Below are positions 46,563-59,076 of a stretch of DNA of 64,000 bases, in pieces. A program made the translations under genes and the position numbers. The stretch comes from Clonostachys chloroleuca. Its lineage: Eukaryota; Ascomycota; Sordariomycetes; Hypocreales; Bionectriaceae. The notes under the pieces were generated by a model. That model was given only the letters and a program-made list of their open reading frames with translations. It had not been told where the DNA came from and did no database searches. Within the stretch, counting starts at the first letter, position 1; each line of letters begins with the position of its first letter. The stretch lies in the NCBI GenBank assembly GCA_037952775.1, contig JBANAY010000003.1, positions 22,196,001 through 22,260,000 on the forward strand, written 5' to 3'.

Positions 46563-47664
46563 GGCAGTCAAATAATAGTGAATCTGGCAATAGAGATTGG
46601 GATTTCTCTGATTTAACGCCTTAAATCGTATTTATATGCTACTTACGTTACGATCGTGCGGACTTTGAAGGCGGGATCCATCCACCCACCACTTGTATCT
46701 CCGCACGTTACAAGTAAATATTCGGGCCCCGAGGGTACCGAACCGCGCGCGTAGGGTTGCGATTTTGAATCGCAAGCCATTTTCACGTATCTCTACGATG
46801 TCACTCCTCTAACTTCTATGGATCTTGCTGAACTCTCAGATTAAAGGTGGAATTACTCCGCAGCACACCTTGTAATTATGCAAAGGGCATCGGAGATTAA
46901 ACCACGGCATTGCATTTCAGTCTAGGCCTTCTGGCTCCTTAAGTGCCTTAGAGAATTGATCTCGCAGGCATTTCGCTTCCAAATAGCACGGCGTATCAGA
47001 CGATGTTTATCGGGTTTGGTTAGCGCTTCAGTGTCTAGAACGATTTCATATCTCGATTATTATTGTATTTAAACTTGCATTAAGCCTACTTCTAATTCTT
47101 TTAAATAACTTTAAGTACTAGCTCTCTTTCCTATGAATCCTAATGTTACTATTAGTTAGTTGTGATCCGAACTTGTTACTATTGTCATGAACACTAACCG
47201 TGAGAGGCGAATAATGTGAGCTGGTCAGTTAACAACAACATGAATTTTAGAGGCAGTAATAATCCATTTGAGAGAAAAGTAACAGTACCCTCACTAGAAC
47301 TCGCGTTAATTCTATCATCCCACCATAAATTTTCTGAAAGGAAGCGGCCCTTCAAGTTCACGTACGCTACAACGAACAGAAGAAGAAAGAAATCTCGCTC
47401 CAGTAATCTCAAACCTACAAGAGGGCTAATATCCCTCATGGGGACGCAGCACGCAGTTTAGAGAGGCCATCTTCTTCATCCACCCTCCTTTGCTTCGTCT
47501 CTGCGAGCGCCCCAGCCCAAACCCTCTCTGGTGCCTCCTGGTGAAGATTAAGTGAATCTCACAGCTGTACAACCTAGTCGGTCATCTCTCTATAAACCCG
47601 GGCCGAAATATTCCTCTGCCTAACGATCAAGTTACCTTGTTATATTGATCCTTTAGAAAGCACG
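46563..47664. other. Intergenic, possible membrane-protein relic
   Basis: A minus frame at 47194-47439 includes LWWDDRINASS after a hydrophobic stretch, reminiscent of the start of PTH11/rhodopsin-like fungal membrane proteins, but no gene can be built. Otherwise nothing. Confidence 0.35.
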
Positions 47665-48015
47665 ATGGCTTTTCAGAAATATCCAGCCCTTCTCTTTTTA
47701 CCTCTCCTATGGCAGTCCTCAGCCGTTTCTGCACTGCCACACACTCTCACCTCTATCACTCCTGACCTGTTGAAGCGGGACTCAAAGCCCAACAAGAATT
47801 GTGTTGGCGCCACAATTGCCGTCGTCATGGTTTCGGTAACTATGCTATTTATGTGTATATTCACCTACATCGGCCAGTCATGTTGCCAGTCCCAAAGAAG
47901 AGGAGAAACCGTTCATTCCGTGCTAGATTCATCTACATCAGCATCCACTGGGATGCCTCAAGAGCCTCCGCCTGCTTATACGCCATCGGCTGACGGCACA
48001 AACGGGCCGAAATGA
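47665..48015 (+). CDS. Small secretory-pathway membrane protein, hypothetical
   Basis: 116 aa, single exon, ATG 47665. Signal peptide-like start MAFQKYPALLFLPLLWQSS, a short lumenal part, then one membrane segment (GATIAVVMVSVTMLFMCIFTYIG) followed at once by Cys-Cys (QSCCQS) and a short cytosolic tail with EPPPAYTP, a PPxY-like motif that WW domains of Nedd4-type ligases bind. Predicts a type I single-pass protein. No family recognised. The similar layout of the gene at 49942-50238 is notable. Confidence 0.65.
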   Translation: MAFQKYPALLFLPLLWQSSAVSALPHTLTSITPDLLKRDSKPNKNCVGATIAVVMVSVTMLFMCIFTYIGQSCCQSQRRGETVHSVLDSSTSASTGMPQEPPPAYTPSADGTNGPK

Positions 48016-49941
48016 AACACGATCTGAGACAAGAGTGTGTTGAAAAAGCCGTTGCAGCGCCTCTTCGTAGGCTTTTAGACTAATATATTCTCAGCCGAAG
48101 CTGATCAAATAAAAAAAACGACTTTGTACTTCTGGGTTTCAGACGCAGCTCGCTATCCACAATCGCGAGGTGCTACCCTAGACCACATTCATGAGTTGAA
48201 GAACGATGAAAGAGGAGCGCGAAGTGGCTTTTTTTCAGCATAATACCCTAGTCGGGAGGGTTATTTGCATTGGTTTTCCTTTAAATATTGATAGAACATT
48301 ACATACCCGATAGAAGAGCAACGTATATTCATTCAATTCCAGATATGAAGTTTGATCATGGTGGACAACACTTTGTAGCTTCACTGACACAAATCCTCAA
48401 AACCATGCGAACTACTATTTTATTCCGTTAGCGCCAAGGCGTCCGTGCCCGGCTGCTAATAGAAGTCGATCATTCGGTCTAATTTCTGTGTCAAGAATAA
48501 GTCCCACCGAAACTTGCGTCAGGACTGATGTTTACTACTGAAACTTTAACCTGGCAAAATACTCCCGCGTGACACGAACAAGGATATGTGAGGCGCCAAC
48601 TTGTCACTACGTAAGACGGAGCATTTCATGGAACACAGTTTGTCCTTACCCGTCCAGGTACGCTTTTATGACGACATCACTAAGATCTACCAAATTCCAA
48701 CTTCGGTCGTATCACGGCTTGGGCTTGGCCAGTCGTGTTCTCCGGGACGGTGAATTAAATACTGGGTGATTGGATGCCACAGGGAACGGCCAGGGGCGTC
48801 TAGGTGCACGAGCAACCACGCGATCCCACGCACGCGTACTCGTAGCTGGCTGGGCATTAATTCAGGGCAAGAAAAAGCAAGCAAGCGCTCTTCACTAATT
48901 TGGGTGCACCGCCCCTGTCGCTGTGGCGCGGGCTGAAGCGTGACAGGCAGGTCTAGACTCTCGCCCATCAGCGGTGTACGCGATGGTGGGTGAATCAGTT
49001 ACGCCACATGCTGCAACGCAACCCATTCCGCTCCCCTCATTTCCTGCTTCATGCAGTGATCAAGAGCAATCATCATGGCTCTGATCGCTCGAGCCCAATC
49101 GTGTCTCCTGGACACCTAGGCAGTAGCTCGTCATGGCGGCATCCCTCTGCAGGGAGCCGAGCTGAGTGTAAGACAATTGAATTAAACCAAACGAAAATCA
49201 CAACATTTACCCTGGGCGCCTACAGACTGGTCAAATGAACGAGAAACCTGATGGTGCCAAGGTCTCGGCAGCCAGCCGAGTAGGACAGAACTTGGTACCA
49301 TGCCATCATATTGCCATGATGTAATCAATCACCGAACGTGCCTCCATTTTCTACTTTTCTAGGCTACTCTTAGTCTCCTGCGTATGCACTCATTCCATGA
49401 TTTGACGCGGGCAAACCAGTTCGGCGAGAAGGAGCGCACTTGTGGTGATGATCAGTGTTGGTGCGAGGACGCGCGTCAAAGGGCTTGACTGCTGGATACA
49501 TGCATCAGCCAAGCGTTTGGCCAGTGGCTGGGCGTTTCCTTGTGCTTGGCATGCGAGGGGATCATTTGTGAGTCGTGACTGACTTGTCTTACCTTGCTGC
49601 TCGTCCCTGCCCTGCTTGATGAGTGCGTATTGGTTGTTGTCCTACGTGGCTCAGCCTAGAGCCAAGAGAACGGCATTTATGAGCCGGGGGAAGGCACTTG
49701 GACTGCTCTAGCTGCATCTTCAGCCGCTATTCCTGTTTGGCGACTTGGCCTGTCGTCGTCATCTCATCACGATCTGTGAATAACAAGGGAGGCCACGGCA
49801 ATAAAGCAGAGAAGCTCGCAGTCCAACTCGTCTTGCTTTTTATTCATACACTTATCTTCTCAGTATTACAATCATACTACGAATTCCAAGCAAGAACGCC
49901 TCAATTGCTGTCCCAGGCACGCCCTACGACCCAAGACCAAC
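48016..49941. other. Intergenic
   Basis: About 1.9 kb without a supported gene. Confidence 0.5.
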
Positions 49942-50238
49942 ATGGCTGCCCTCCAATCCAACCTCATCTGCATCGCTGCCCTGCTGCTCAGCGCAGTGAA
50001 CCAGTCCTATGCCTTTGCCCTCCCAGCACTCGAAGACCCCTTTGGCAGCCCTCTTCTGGACGCTCGCTCCAGCAACAACAACAATAAAAAATCCTCCACA
50101 GCCAGGAAGCTCGCCAAGGGTGCCATCATCGGTATCGCGGTCGGTGTCGCCGTCTTTGTCCTCATCATCGTTGCCCTCATTGTCTGCTGCTGCATGAGAA
50201 GACGCAAGAGCAAGAAGGCCCGCGAGATTGGCCAGTAA
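49942..50238 (+). CDS. Small secretory-pathway membrane protein with CCC and basic tail
   Basis: 98 aa, single exon, ATG 49942. Signal peptide-like start (MAALQSNLICIAALLLSAVN), a short Asn-rich lumenal stretch (SSNNNNKKSS), one membrane helix (GAIIGIAVGVAVFVLIIVALIV), then CCC and RRRKSKKAREIGQ. The three juxtamembrane cysteines could be palmitoylated and the basic tail follows the positive-inside rule. Same plan as the protein encoded at 47665-48015 but without clear sequence identity. No family recognised. The next gene (HET domain) is 1.1 kb away on the other strand. Confidence 0.65.
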   Translation: MAALQSNLICIAALLLSAVNQSYAFALPALEDPFGSPLLDARSSNNNNKKSSTARKLAKGAIIGIAVGVAVFVLIIVALIVCCCMRRRKSKKAREIGQ

Positions 50239-51342
50239 ACAACCTCCCTCGCTTGGATAGACGACAACGGAAGCGATACCAAAACGAGACGACACTCTGC
50301 CCTCTCTTGGCATGGTGGATAACGAATTCCTTTTCCTTTGGCAAGATGCATGATGTTGGATGTTGTGTGAAGCACATATCACTCTATACCCGCTTGGATG
50401 AACACCAAGCATCACGGTTGGTCGCGCAACCAGGGCGATACGAGGAGTCGGGCGATTTTTGGCTTTGGGTGCGTAATGATAAAATGGACTTGGTTGGTTG
50501 TTAGATGGAACTCAGTTCAATTCAAGGAAACCACTTCTTCATGTACTCAGTTTTTCAAACCAAACGACACCCCGACGAAGTTCATCACCTATACCCTAAT
50601 AAAATATAATTAATTTAGTTTCAATTACTCTTGAGTAACATGATACAAGGAGGGGATGTGTCTTCTCAACAATAAGGACACGCAAAACAATTTTCTATCA
50701 ATAGAGAGGGTATTGGAAGCTGACAGCGTGCTGTGCAGTTCTCAATATCTGTTGGAATATTAATTTAATCAAGCAAGGAGCAGAGTGCCTGGGCGTGCCC
50801 CAAATAAATGTTCGGTCTCATGATCCCCTTCAAGGTTAAGCAACGTCAAGATTAGCCAATCCAGCAACGGACAACTATCTTGCTAGAACAAGTTGCCTCG
50901 CCCACTCCGGATTTATTTAATCTATAACTCCTAGAAAGTATGGGGCACATATTTCTCGAGTGCAGCGTGAATGGCTTGCTTTTAGGTTTCATCCTCCAAC
51001 CTTGCTTAGCCTCTTTTGCCGTGACTTATCCAGCAACAACTTTGCCTTCCATCCAGCCAGCCAAAAAGAAAGGTTTATCGCCAAACCGTGAATTGAATAC
51101 GGGCCTCGTGTCATTTGAGATGGAAACACTATGCACAGATCCTACCACTAGACTATTTGGCCTTTGTTGGTGGTATTGAGGTTGAAAGTCCTATGTAAAG
51201 GGTTACTCAGGGCCGTCTCCCCTGCTGCACTCTGTGTAATACCCATGGTTTAAACCGTAAGACAGACCGAAAGTCTAAGAACAGTTTGACCGCCGTGACT
51301 AATGTAGCTAGTTGGATCGCTGGCCATTTGATGTTCCATGAT
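50239..51342. other. Intergenic (convergent)
   Basis: A 79-codon ATG frame at 50940-51179 is not convincing. On the minus strand 51162-51078 has tRNA-like acceptor pairing (GGCCAAA / TTTGGC) and a T-loop-like TTCAATT, but too many mispairs to call. Confidence 0.4.
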
Positions 51343-53834
51343 CTAGACAATACTGAACACCTCTGTTTCCTCCTCCACCCCGGGTCTTGTCAGATACTCA
51401 CCATGCATGATGCTTTCCACAAAACACTCCCCAATAAACTCAAATTTCGCACTGGCACCTCCCAAGTCTGGCTTCTGTCGGAGGAGATACGGGATATCGC
51501 CTCCGTCAAGAAGGACGACGACGTCCCCAGCCTTTGCCATCCAGGGGCAGAGACCCCACTGCCCATCTTCTGTTACGAAAAAGCACGGCTCGAGGCACGG
51601 CGTGAGCTTCTGGGTCGGCTCATATTGAACCTCGCCTGCCCACGAAGGAAATAATGCCTGGAGAGCAGGTTGTGGTAGGTATGCCCAGTGGCTGTTCAGG
51701 TGATCGCCGTACTCCCTCTGTCCCCGCTCTCGGGTGTTCTCCTTCTCTGAGAAAACGGTCTTCAGACTCCAGAAGCCGGTGTAACCACAGGGATCCAAGA
51801 TCTTGTCAATAACAAAGGGAAGATCTGGCCGCTCATCCATGTCCATCGTGTACGGGCTGAATAGCTCCATGGGTATGTGCCCGAGAGCAGAGATACGTGA
51901 GACTCGACGCCCGGAGAGATCCAAAACCAGTGATTCAGACGATTGGAGGAGTGTTACGTCAACTTCTCGCGAGCTGGCGGCGCGGAATCTTCCCAGTTTT
52001 TGTAGCGAGGCGGTTGCCCAGCGAGAGAGTCCCTCGCCGTGGACCGCCCAACTTGGTTGGTTGGGGTCCGGTACGTTTACGTGCGTGTCGCAGCTGGTCC
52101 GCTGCCAGGTGCGTGCGGTTTGGCTATGGATGGCGGACAGGATGGCTAACGAACGATTCTCTTTGATCCACCATCTTGTAAAGTCTGCGTATACTTGGGC
52201 TGTCGACTTCCTATAATCAGGCTTAATTAGTTCATCGAGATCTTGTATCTCATTCGTTTCCTTTCCAAATGTCAGAAGCGCAAAGACCTTGTCTCGAGGG
52301 TCAGTAGAGCGAAGATCGTGGCCCGCAATAAAAACATCTAAGATATTGGGTAGATAATCAAAAAGTTCCGCTGCGGTTTGCCTACCATCGATGGCAGCTC
52401 TGAGGTCCTTCCATATCGGGGCCATGAGGATCTCGGACTGGATATGCTGTGTCTGAAGCTGGTAGGAAAGGTCTCCTATCCAACCATTTACCTCGGCGAC
52501 TTCATCCCAAGTCACCATTTCCTCCGAGCTGTAAAGGAAGGCCTGGCGAGCAAGTGTCGCTTCCTGCACAACCCAAACGCGGGTGAACCAGGGATGAGAG
52601 AAGAGTGCTGACATCATGATTTGCAGGTGCATCCCGTGTTGTCCGCCAGCCCAGTCCACCTCATCAGGGGAAAAGGAGTGTCGGAAGGTGTCGAATACCT
52701 CATCCATGCGTTGCCAGGATACAAACTCTCCAGCCTTTCGCTTTCTCTCCACCAAGTCATCCACCACTTTGAGCTCAATCGAATGACGGGTACCGGTACA
52801 TTGACACGCATCTCCTCCGGGACAGGCTCTCGAGTTGTAATTGGATATGTTGCGGACGAGGCGGAGTGCCGTGTTGACAATGCTCTGGTCCTCCCCCAGC
52901 CAGATGTGCACCTTGTCCGCAAAGGAGTAGATTTCCCTCATCAAGGACACCTGCTGAGATCGTTCTATGGGGTCCGCTTGGTTGACGCAGATGGCGTCGA
53001 TCCATATCACCAAACTCTCCTCTTTCGACCTCAATCGACGGATCGCAGCCACAACCGTCTTGCCAGCACGAAAAGGCCTTTTATGAGTTGCGTGTTCATC
53101 CGTGACGGAAATACTGACGTCTACAGTTTGTGTAGACTCGCCCCAGCAATAGGACAGAGCACTAAAGTTCAGATTCTCGGTCAGCCTGGCAGACAACCAA
53201 GACAGTTCCAGCTCGGCATCCACCTCATCTGCCGGTTGCACGACCAAGAGGCGGATCTCCTTCGCCTCAGGGTCCAATGGTTTGCTATAGTGATATTCTT
53301 GAGCAGTTGCCAACGAAGGAGCTTTAACAATTCCAATGGCTGGTTTATACTCAATCTCAATACGGCACTCTTTGATGATGTTGGTCCAGGCCAGATATTT
53401 GGCTTTGGGGATGAGCTGTATGACATCTCCGCTTCGAAGGGCCTGCAGCCAAGTCCAGCGACGCGCACCGGACTCTGCACTCCAGCGGCGAGTGTGCTCG
53501 CGAAATTCCGGAACGCCAGGATCGTTGGACATGACCCCGATAGTGCGCAGGCTGGATCGGCCAAGCGGGCGCCGCACAGAAGCCATGAACCAGGTAAACG
53601 ACGCCTCGCTGGAGTCAGCCCATCCTATTTCCTGGGGGTTAGTGGCACATCATCAGTAGGCAAAGGGGGTCGGTCTCCTTCACCTTGATCTCGAGAGACG
53701 GATGTGAACGTAACGCTAACAACCTCTGCAGCATCTTGAGGGACTTCCAGCTCAATGTAAGCTCGATCAGGACAGTGATCATGCACCGCGGTCATGCGTG
53801 CGCGGTGCACATGGTGTTTTTTCACGTCTGCCAT
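51343..53834 (-). CDS. HET-domain protein with N-terminal domain (second HET gene)
   Basis: 810 aa. Exons 53834-53684 and 53624-51343; the intron GTGAAG...AATAG joins SRDQ|GWADSS in frame and supplies the N-terminal segment MADVKKHHVHRARM ... YIELEVPQ missing from the long frame. Residues up to about 190 include RWTWLQALRSGDVIQLIPKA and a Trp-Ser-rich part typical of this subgroup. The HET domain has FSALSYCWG, VVAAIRRLR, IWIDAICVNQADPIERSQQV and WLGEDQ, followed by SHPWFTRVWVVQE. The C-terminal half carries DYRKSTAQVYADFTRW and FRRW-like helical text. Role in non-self recognition is from the family. Confidence 0.9.
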
Positions 53835-55240
53835 GGTTTGGAACTGGACAGCTGCATTCAGTTCTGAGAATATATGGAGAGAAAACCTCTCCTGTGTGAG
53901 ACCAAAGCTGTTATATGCGGTGTTATGTGCTGGATCCAGGCATTTGCATCTGCTGGCAGGGCTGGACCTCAATTCCGAAGCCCATGCCAATTTCTGGGCT
54001 GATTTTCCCTGATTTTCCCAGTTGCAAAAATAGCGCAATCCTCCGACGTTGCATTATTGACACGGCTTGGCCGAGCTGACGGTCGAGCACCCAATGCTCC
54101 CCCGACTTCATCAAAAAAAATCCGGGATAAGGGTACGGTAGCCCTCAGCCCTATCGAGAGGTGAGATCCCTGACGGTATGCAAGAAGCTTAATCGATACC
54201 CGAAAAGGAAGGTGAAGTAAACATTTCAGTTGGATAGCTCAGGGTAGGAATTCGAAAGAGGGCCTGTTGCCAGTCGACACGGACATAGCATTTTGACATT
54301 GGCCCAGATGACTTGGGCATTGGATCTGAGTGTACCTTCATTAACTTTGCTTGCAAAATTTCGGCGTGTTTCCCTGAGTGGAATGAACTTGCTAGCCTTG
54401 TGGCTATGAGATTCCGGCTGTCGAAAAGTTGCAGATTCAAGGTGACAAAGTCAAGTTGAGCTGACTTACTACTACGGGGATTTACAAGAGCATGGATAGA
54501 TGCCGTGATATTGTGTAAGTCTTGAGAGCTTAGGTGTCTTGGAAATTTCTGTCTGCTGTTTTTGCCAACACCGTAAAATGACCCAATGGATAGTTAGACT
54601 CCACTAAGAGAGATACATTCTTCGGGCTGCTGCGAGCATTGTTTCTGGGGGGTATGTACGAAACGAAATTTAATCGTATGAGTTCCACCGCTTCATTGTA
54701 AGGGGATCCCAGGATATTAGTAGCGAAGATGACTTATTTCCTACGCATTCGTCTACTTCGAAGTCAAATACTCAACTTATTTAATAGTAGGGCTGTTTAA
54801 GAACTGAATTTTGAGTTGCTAATTATGATTTCCTCGCATTGTGAGCAAAATACTCATATGAAATCAATACAACGCGTTAAATTGGCTACCTTGAAGATTA
54901 CCGTCTCTCTAACCTAACTGAAATGCTTTCAAGAGTAAGCCATTAGTTGCGTCATGAAATCAAGAGTAGGCGGGCTCGCTTGTTTATTGGTGGCACAAAT
55001 GGAGGGTACAAGGGACTGTGCTTGATTGTGGCAACGCATCCGCAGTACTGAGCATAGCGACATCTCATTTTCATTGCTACATGTAAATTCACAATTGAAT
55101 AGGAATCCCTTGATTGCACTTTGTTTTGTTTTCAATTTCACTTAGTTATTTAGCCAGGTTTGTTACTGACAACGACATATCCAACACTGCAAGAAACAAG
55201 CACAACATTTTCTAGCCTACGTACCATCCATCCAAACTCC
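53835..55240. other. Intergenic
   Basis: About 1.4 kb. A minus frame at 54189-54440 (83 codons) is the most coding-like piece but has no recognisable motif. Otherwise nothing. Confidence 0.45.
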
Positions 55241-56598
55241 TTAGGCTACTGGGGGTTTGAAGTGCCGTTTAAGCGGAACCCATGATTCAGAATTGTACTG
55301 CCGCTGAACCTTTCGACACTCTTCCGTTGCCCACTCGGTCACTCCAATCATGAGCGGGCTCTCAAACATGAACGCCATGCTGCCCTCTCCTACCTTGAAA
55401 GGTCTTAGCTCTGCATTGATTGCCTTCTCATGAGTATCTGCATCTGGACCGTGTGCGCTCATCACATTATGCAAACTCGCTCCGGCCGGTTTGAAACCCC
55501 CGCCAGCCTTTGCGTCATAGTCGCCCATGATAAGCCCCATGAACTCAGACATGGTGTTGCGGTGGTACCAGGGAGGGCGGAACGTATCCTCCTGCACAAG
55601 CCACCGAGGAGGGAAGATGACGAAATCGGCTGTTGGATTTGAGAGGACGGTGTATATGCTAGGGTCTGGGTGATCAAAGCTCGTGCTTCCGATGACGTTG
55701 AAGCGACCCAGATCATACTTGTATGGATAATACACCCCATGCCACCCGACCACATCGAATGGTGTATGGGTTTGCTCTGCAGAGAATATCTGGTTATCGT
55801 ATTTCGTGAAGATGGTCCATGTCCCTGGCTCCTCGATGTCCTCAAAAGCGGCAACGGGAGCTTGGAAGTCACGCGCATTGGCGAGGCCGTTGGATCCGAT
55901 AGGCCCTAGCTCTGGTAACTTGAAGTGACCGTCGTAAAGTTCGAGGATGTAGCCGCGAATTTTCCCGGAGGGAAGTCCCACTCGGAACTTAATACCTCGA
56001 GGGATGACAACAATCTCATTAGGACGAACCAGAATGTGACCCAGCTCGGTTTGAATATCCATGTCTCCAAGTTGCGGAACGATCAACAGGTCACCATCGG
56101 ATGAATAGAAGGCCTGTTGTGGAGACATAGAAGCTCCGGCAGCATATATGTATATTCCAAGCCCAGTTTTGGTTGCCGGGCTCCCAACACCTCCAACTTG
56201 CTTTAAGCCATGAAGCCAGTCTGCCTTCTCATCAAGGTCAAATGGATCCCATCTGAATTGTGTAGGAACTTGGCTTATTGGAGTCGTGATGTTAAAATCG
56301 TCCCGCTTCTGAAATGGGAGATGAGCCGCAGAGGGGAGAATACGGTAGAGCCAGCTTTGGAGATTCTCATGTCGTGGCGCGATAAATGAAGTTCCAGATA
56401 GCTTTTCGGCATAGAGACCGTGGTTCGGCTTCTGAGGCGAGTTTGCTCCAATCGGTAGTGTATCAGGAACTGCTTCTGATCTATCTACCATTCAGTACAT
56501 TGACATGAGGTGGAAAGCTATCAGACATACTCATGATAAGATTGAAAGCCGTTGAGATATTTGTACTTGTCGGCTGTTGGGAAGTTTGAGATAGGCAT
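55241..56598 (-). CDS. hmgA: Homogentisate 1,2-dioxygenase
   Basis: Fe(II) enzyme opening the homogentisate ring to maleylacetoacetate in Phe/Tyr and phenylacetate catabolism; cytosolic. 435 aa, exons 56598-56531 and 56480-55241. The first exon ([18 protein letters not shown]) was found by splicing; the acceptor is the second AG of GGTAGATAG and gives [20 protein letters not shown], the family's lead. Metal ligands are seen in [12 protein letters not shown] (His and Glu) and SAHGPD (His). [12 protein letters not shown] and [19 protein letters not shown] are family blocks. Divergent to fumarylacetoacetase, sharing a 409-bp intergenic region. Confidence 0.95.
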
Positions 56599-57007
56599 AT
56601 TGTTCAAATGAGTTGCAGAAGGTATTCAGTCTAGCCTGCTTTCGGTCAAATGCCAACTTGATACTCAGTGACAAAAGACAGATAACGGATTGCTATCTTC
56701 AATCCCGGCTACCCTATTATATTGGAACTTTCGGCTATTAGAAACTTCTACCATGTCAACTGACTGCCTCTAGATCGGGTTCTTTGAGCTTTGACTGGCT
56801 GAACCGGATTCCATCGTCTAACTTGGTACTCCGGTGGGAAAATTGGCGCTGGTTGGAGCGGATAAATCGTTCATTGGCGAGACTCCACGCTTGTGATACC
56901 ACATGCGGCAATATACAAGAACAGCAAAGTATGTTGACCATGAATTTGAGAAAGAAAGGCACATGTTGTTTCGGAAACTGCATTCGCATCCTGAACATCG
57001 TACCATC
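56599..57007. promoter_or_regulatory. Bidirectional promoter, homogentisate dioxygenase / fumarylacetoacetase
   Basis: 409 bp between two divergent starts of consecutive pathway genes, so shared control is likely. No binding site could be named with confidence. Confidence 0.6.
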
Positions 57008-58300
57008 ATGGCTCCTAAATCCTGGCTCCCGATCGCCGGCTCATCCCATTTCTCCCTAGCCAACATCCCGTTCGGCATCATTTCCACCAAGGCGCTACCT
57101 GATCCTCGCCCGGCATCCATCATCGGATCCAATGTGATTGATCTTCAAGCTTTTGCTGAAGGTGGCGGGTTTTCGCCCCTAGAAGCACTCAAGCCTCACA
57201 TTGGTGTTTTCTCGCAGCCTCGACTGAACGCATTCGCGGCTTTAGGGCGCCCCGTTCACTCTCAAGTGCGGTCGTACCTACAGCAGGTATTTTCTGAAGA
57301 CGGCTCTTATCCTCAGATCCTACGAGACAACAGTGACCTTAGGAGCAAGGTACTTATTCGTGCTTCAGAGGCAACCACGCATCTTCCTCTAGAGATTGGG
57401 GATTACACCGACTTCTTCGCTGGAATCAACCATGCATTCACGGTTGGCTCATTGTTCCGGGGACCTGAAAATGCTTTGCAGCCCAACTACAAGCATCTCC
57501 CAGTTGCTTATCACAGCCGAGCGTCCTCGGTCGTAGTCTCTGGTACTCCCATCCGGCGACCTTGGGGCCAAATTCTCACCGCGCCTCCAAGTGTCACGCC
57601 GCAAGCGCCGATTGTTGCCCCTTGCCGACGCCTGGATATCGAGCTCGAACTTGCTGCATTTATCTGTAAATCAAACCCAATTGGTGAGCCTGTGCCTGTT
57701 GACGAAGCCGAGCAAAGTATTTTTGGCTACGTTCTGATGAACGATTGGTCAGCCAGAGATATTCAAACCTGGGAGTACGTTCCCCTCGGGCCATTTAACG
57801 CAAAGAATTTTGCCACTTCCATCAGCCCATGGGTCGTCCTACCCGATGCACTTGAGCCATTTGCCACGTCCGGGATTGCCAATGACACGGAGTATGCTGC
57901 CTACCTCAAGGAAAGTCGGGAACTGAACCAATACGACATTCGCCTCAAGGTCGACCTGACAACTAAGAAAGGCATCACCACGACCATCACAGAGACAAGT
58001 AGCAAGAACCTAATTTGGTCATTTCCTCAAATGATCGCACATCACACATTTTCAGGGTGCCCGATGCGCCCCGGTGACCTTCTCGGAAGCGGCACAATCA
58101 GCGGCACAACAGATTCGTCTCGTGGCAGTTTGCTTGAGCAGAACGGCGGAGGAAAGAAGGTTATAACACTCAACGGGGGAGAGGAGAGGAAGTTCTTGGA
58201 GGATGGAGACACAATTACGATTTATGGAGTTTCTGGCGATGAGAGAGCTCTCGTGGGATTTGGCGAGTGTAGCGGCCAGATTATCGAGGCCCGTCGATAG
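57008..58300 (+). CDS. fahA: Fumarylacetoacetase
   Basis: Hydrolyses fumarylacetoacetate to fumarate and acetoacetate, last step of the homogentisate route. 430 aa, single exon. ATG 57008 (MAPKSWLPIAGSSHF) is chosen over the non-ATG start further upstream, as it gives the usual N-terminus. Landmarks: DYTDFFAGINHAFTVGSLF (active-site Asp and His), AYHSRASSVVVSGTPIRRP (usual YHGRAS, Gly replaced by Ser), LDIELELAAF (metal-binding Glu pair), MNDWSARDIQTWEYVPLGPF and AKNFATSISPWVV. The substitution is conservative in position and does not break the pocket. No maleylacetoacetate isomerase is seen in the window. Confidence 0.95.
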   Translation: MAPKSWLPIAGSSHFSLANIPFGIISTKALPDPRPASIIGSNVIDLQAFAEGGGFSPLEALKPHIGVFSQPRLNAFAALGRPVHSQVRSYLQQVFSEDGSYPQILRDNSDLRSKVLIRASEATTHLPLEIGDYTDFFAGINHAFTVGSLFRGPENALQPNYKHLPVAYHSRASSVVVSGTPIRRPWGQILTAPPSVTPQAPIVAPCRRLDIELELAAFICKSNPIGEPVPVDEAEQSIFGYVLMNDWSARDIQTWEYVPLGPFNAKNFATSISPWVVLPDALEPFATSGIANDTEYAAYLKESRELNQYDIRLKVDLTTKKGITTTITETSSKNLIWSFPQMIAHHTFSGCPMRPGDLLGSGTISGTTDSSRGSLLEQNGGGKKVITLNGGEERKFLEDGDTITIYGVSGDERALVGFGECSGQIIEARR

Positions 58301-59076
58301 CGCTATATCTTACATTCAAGACCTCTCTTCATTGAAGGTCTGGAAATAGATAATTACCTTACCAAATGAGATATATTGGGAAAATGCCCTCCTGACGCCC
58401 CTTTATTCACGAGTTCTTTCTGACAAGTACGTTTCAGTCCTACTTCACAGCATATAACACAGGACCAAAGCTTTTTATAGCAGGTGTTTTCCTATACAGG
58501 ATAAGTTAAATAACCACAATTATACATAAAACATTAGCTTGATTGATTTACAGTAGAGAAAGAAACAAGTTTCTTACGGATAGCCAAGTAATTAAAGATA
58601 TCTAGATTTAAGACAACATGCTCCGCTTGATAACAGCAACCTCCATCCATCGGCGCTCTAGGGTAGGTATTTATAGCAACGGAAGTGCCATGAGACGTAC
58701 ATTAACATTAACCTGTCTCAGGAGCGATTTGCCGCCGGTTAGACGGCCAATTTGCCCCCTACCGGGAGGAAAGGGGCAAAGTAAAACGGCAAGGGATCCA
58801 ATTCCCATTCATGCGGAGCTGCTGAATGCATTAGCCGGCTATCATGATAACCTACCTTGTTGTTCTTCCAGGACCAGGCCGGACTCCCTGATTGGCTCTA
58901 ATTTTCCACCCAATTAATCCGCCTGGCCTAGACTTGAACAGGCCTCAAACAGACCGACATTGTATTAATAATGAATCAAACTGCAGTACATAGAGAGAAG
59001 CTTCAGTGAGAGAAGCATGGCTCTGTATTCGAGTTCTTCTAATTGTTTATTTTGATTTAACAGAATAGAAAGCAAG
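58301..59076. other. Intergenic
   Basis: A 99-codon frame at 58618-58917 is not convincing. Promoter of the amine oxidase. Confidence 0.5.

Noticed and set aside
47194..47439. Minus frame with LWWDD motif, like PTH11-type membrane proteins
   Set aside because: No further exons or membrane segments can be joined; at most a relic.
51078..51162. tRNA-like sequence on the minus strand (GGCCAAA ... TTTGGC, with a T-loop-like TTCAATT)
   Set aside because: Six of seven acceptor pairs form, but the T-stem lacks the G-C closing pair and no anticodon arm of normal length folds; chance or a decayed copy.
50940..51179. 79-codon ATG frame on the plus strand
   Set aside because: No conserved text, no splice partners, and it overlaps the tRNA-like stretch on the other strand.
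52621..53688. 355-codon plus-strand frame opposite the second HET gene
   Set aside because: Antisense shadow of a confident HET-domain gene; composition is that of a complementary frame.
58618..58917. 99-codon plus-strand frame
   Set aside because: Low-complexity, no coding bias, no homologous motif.
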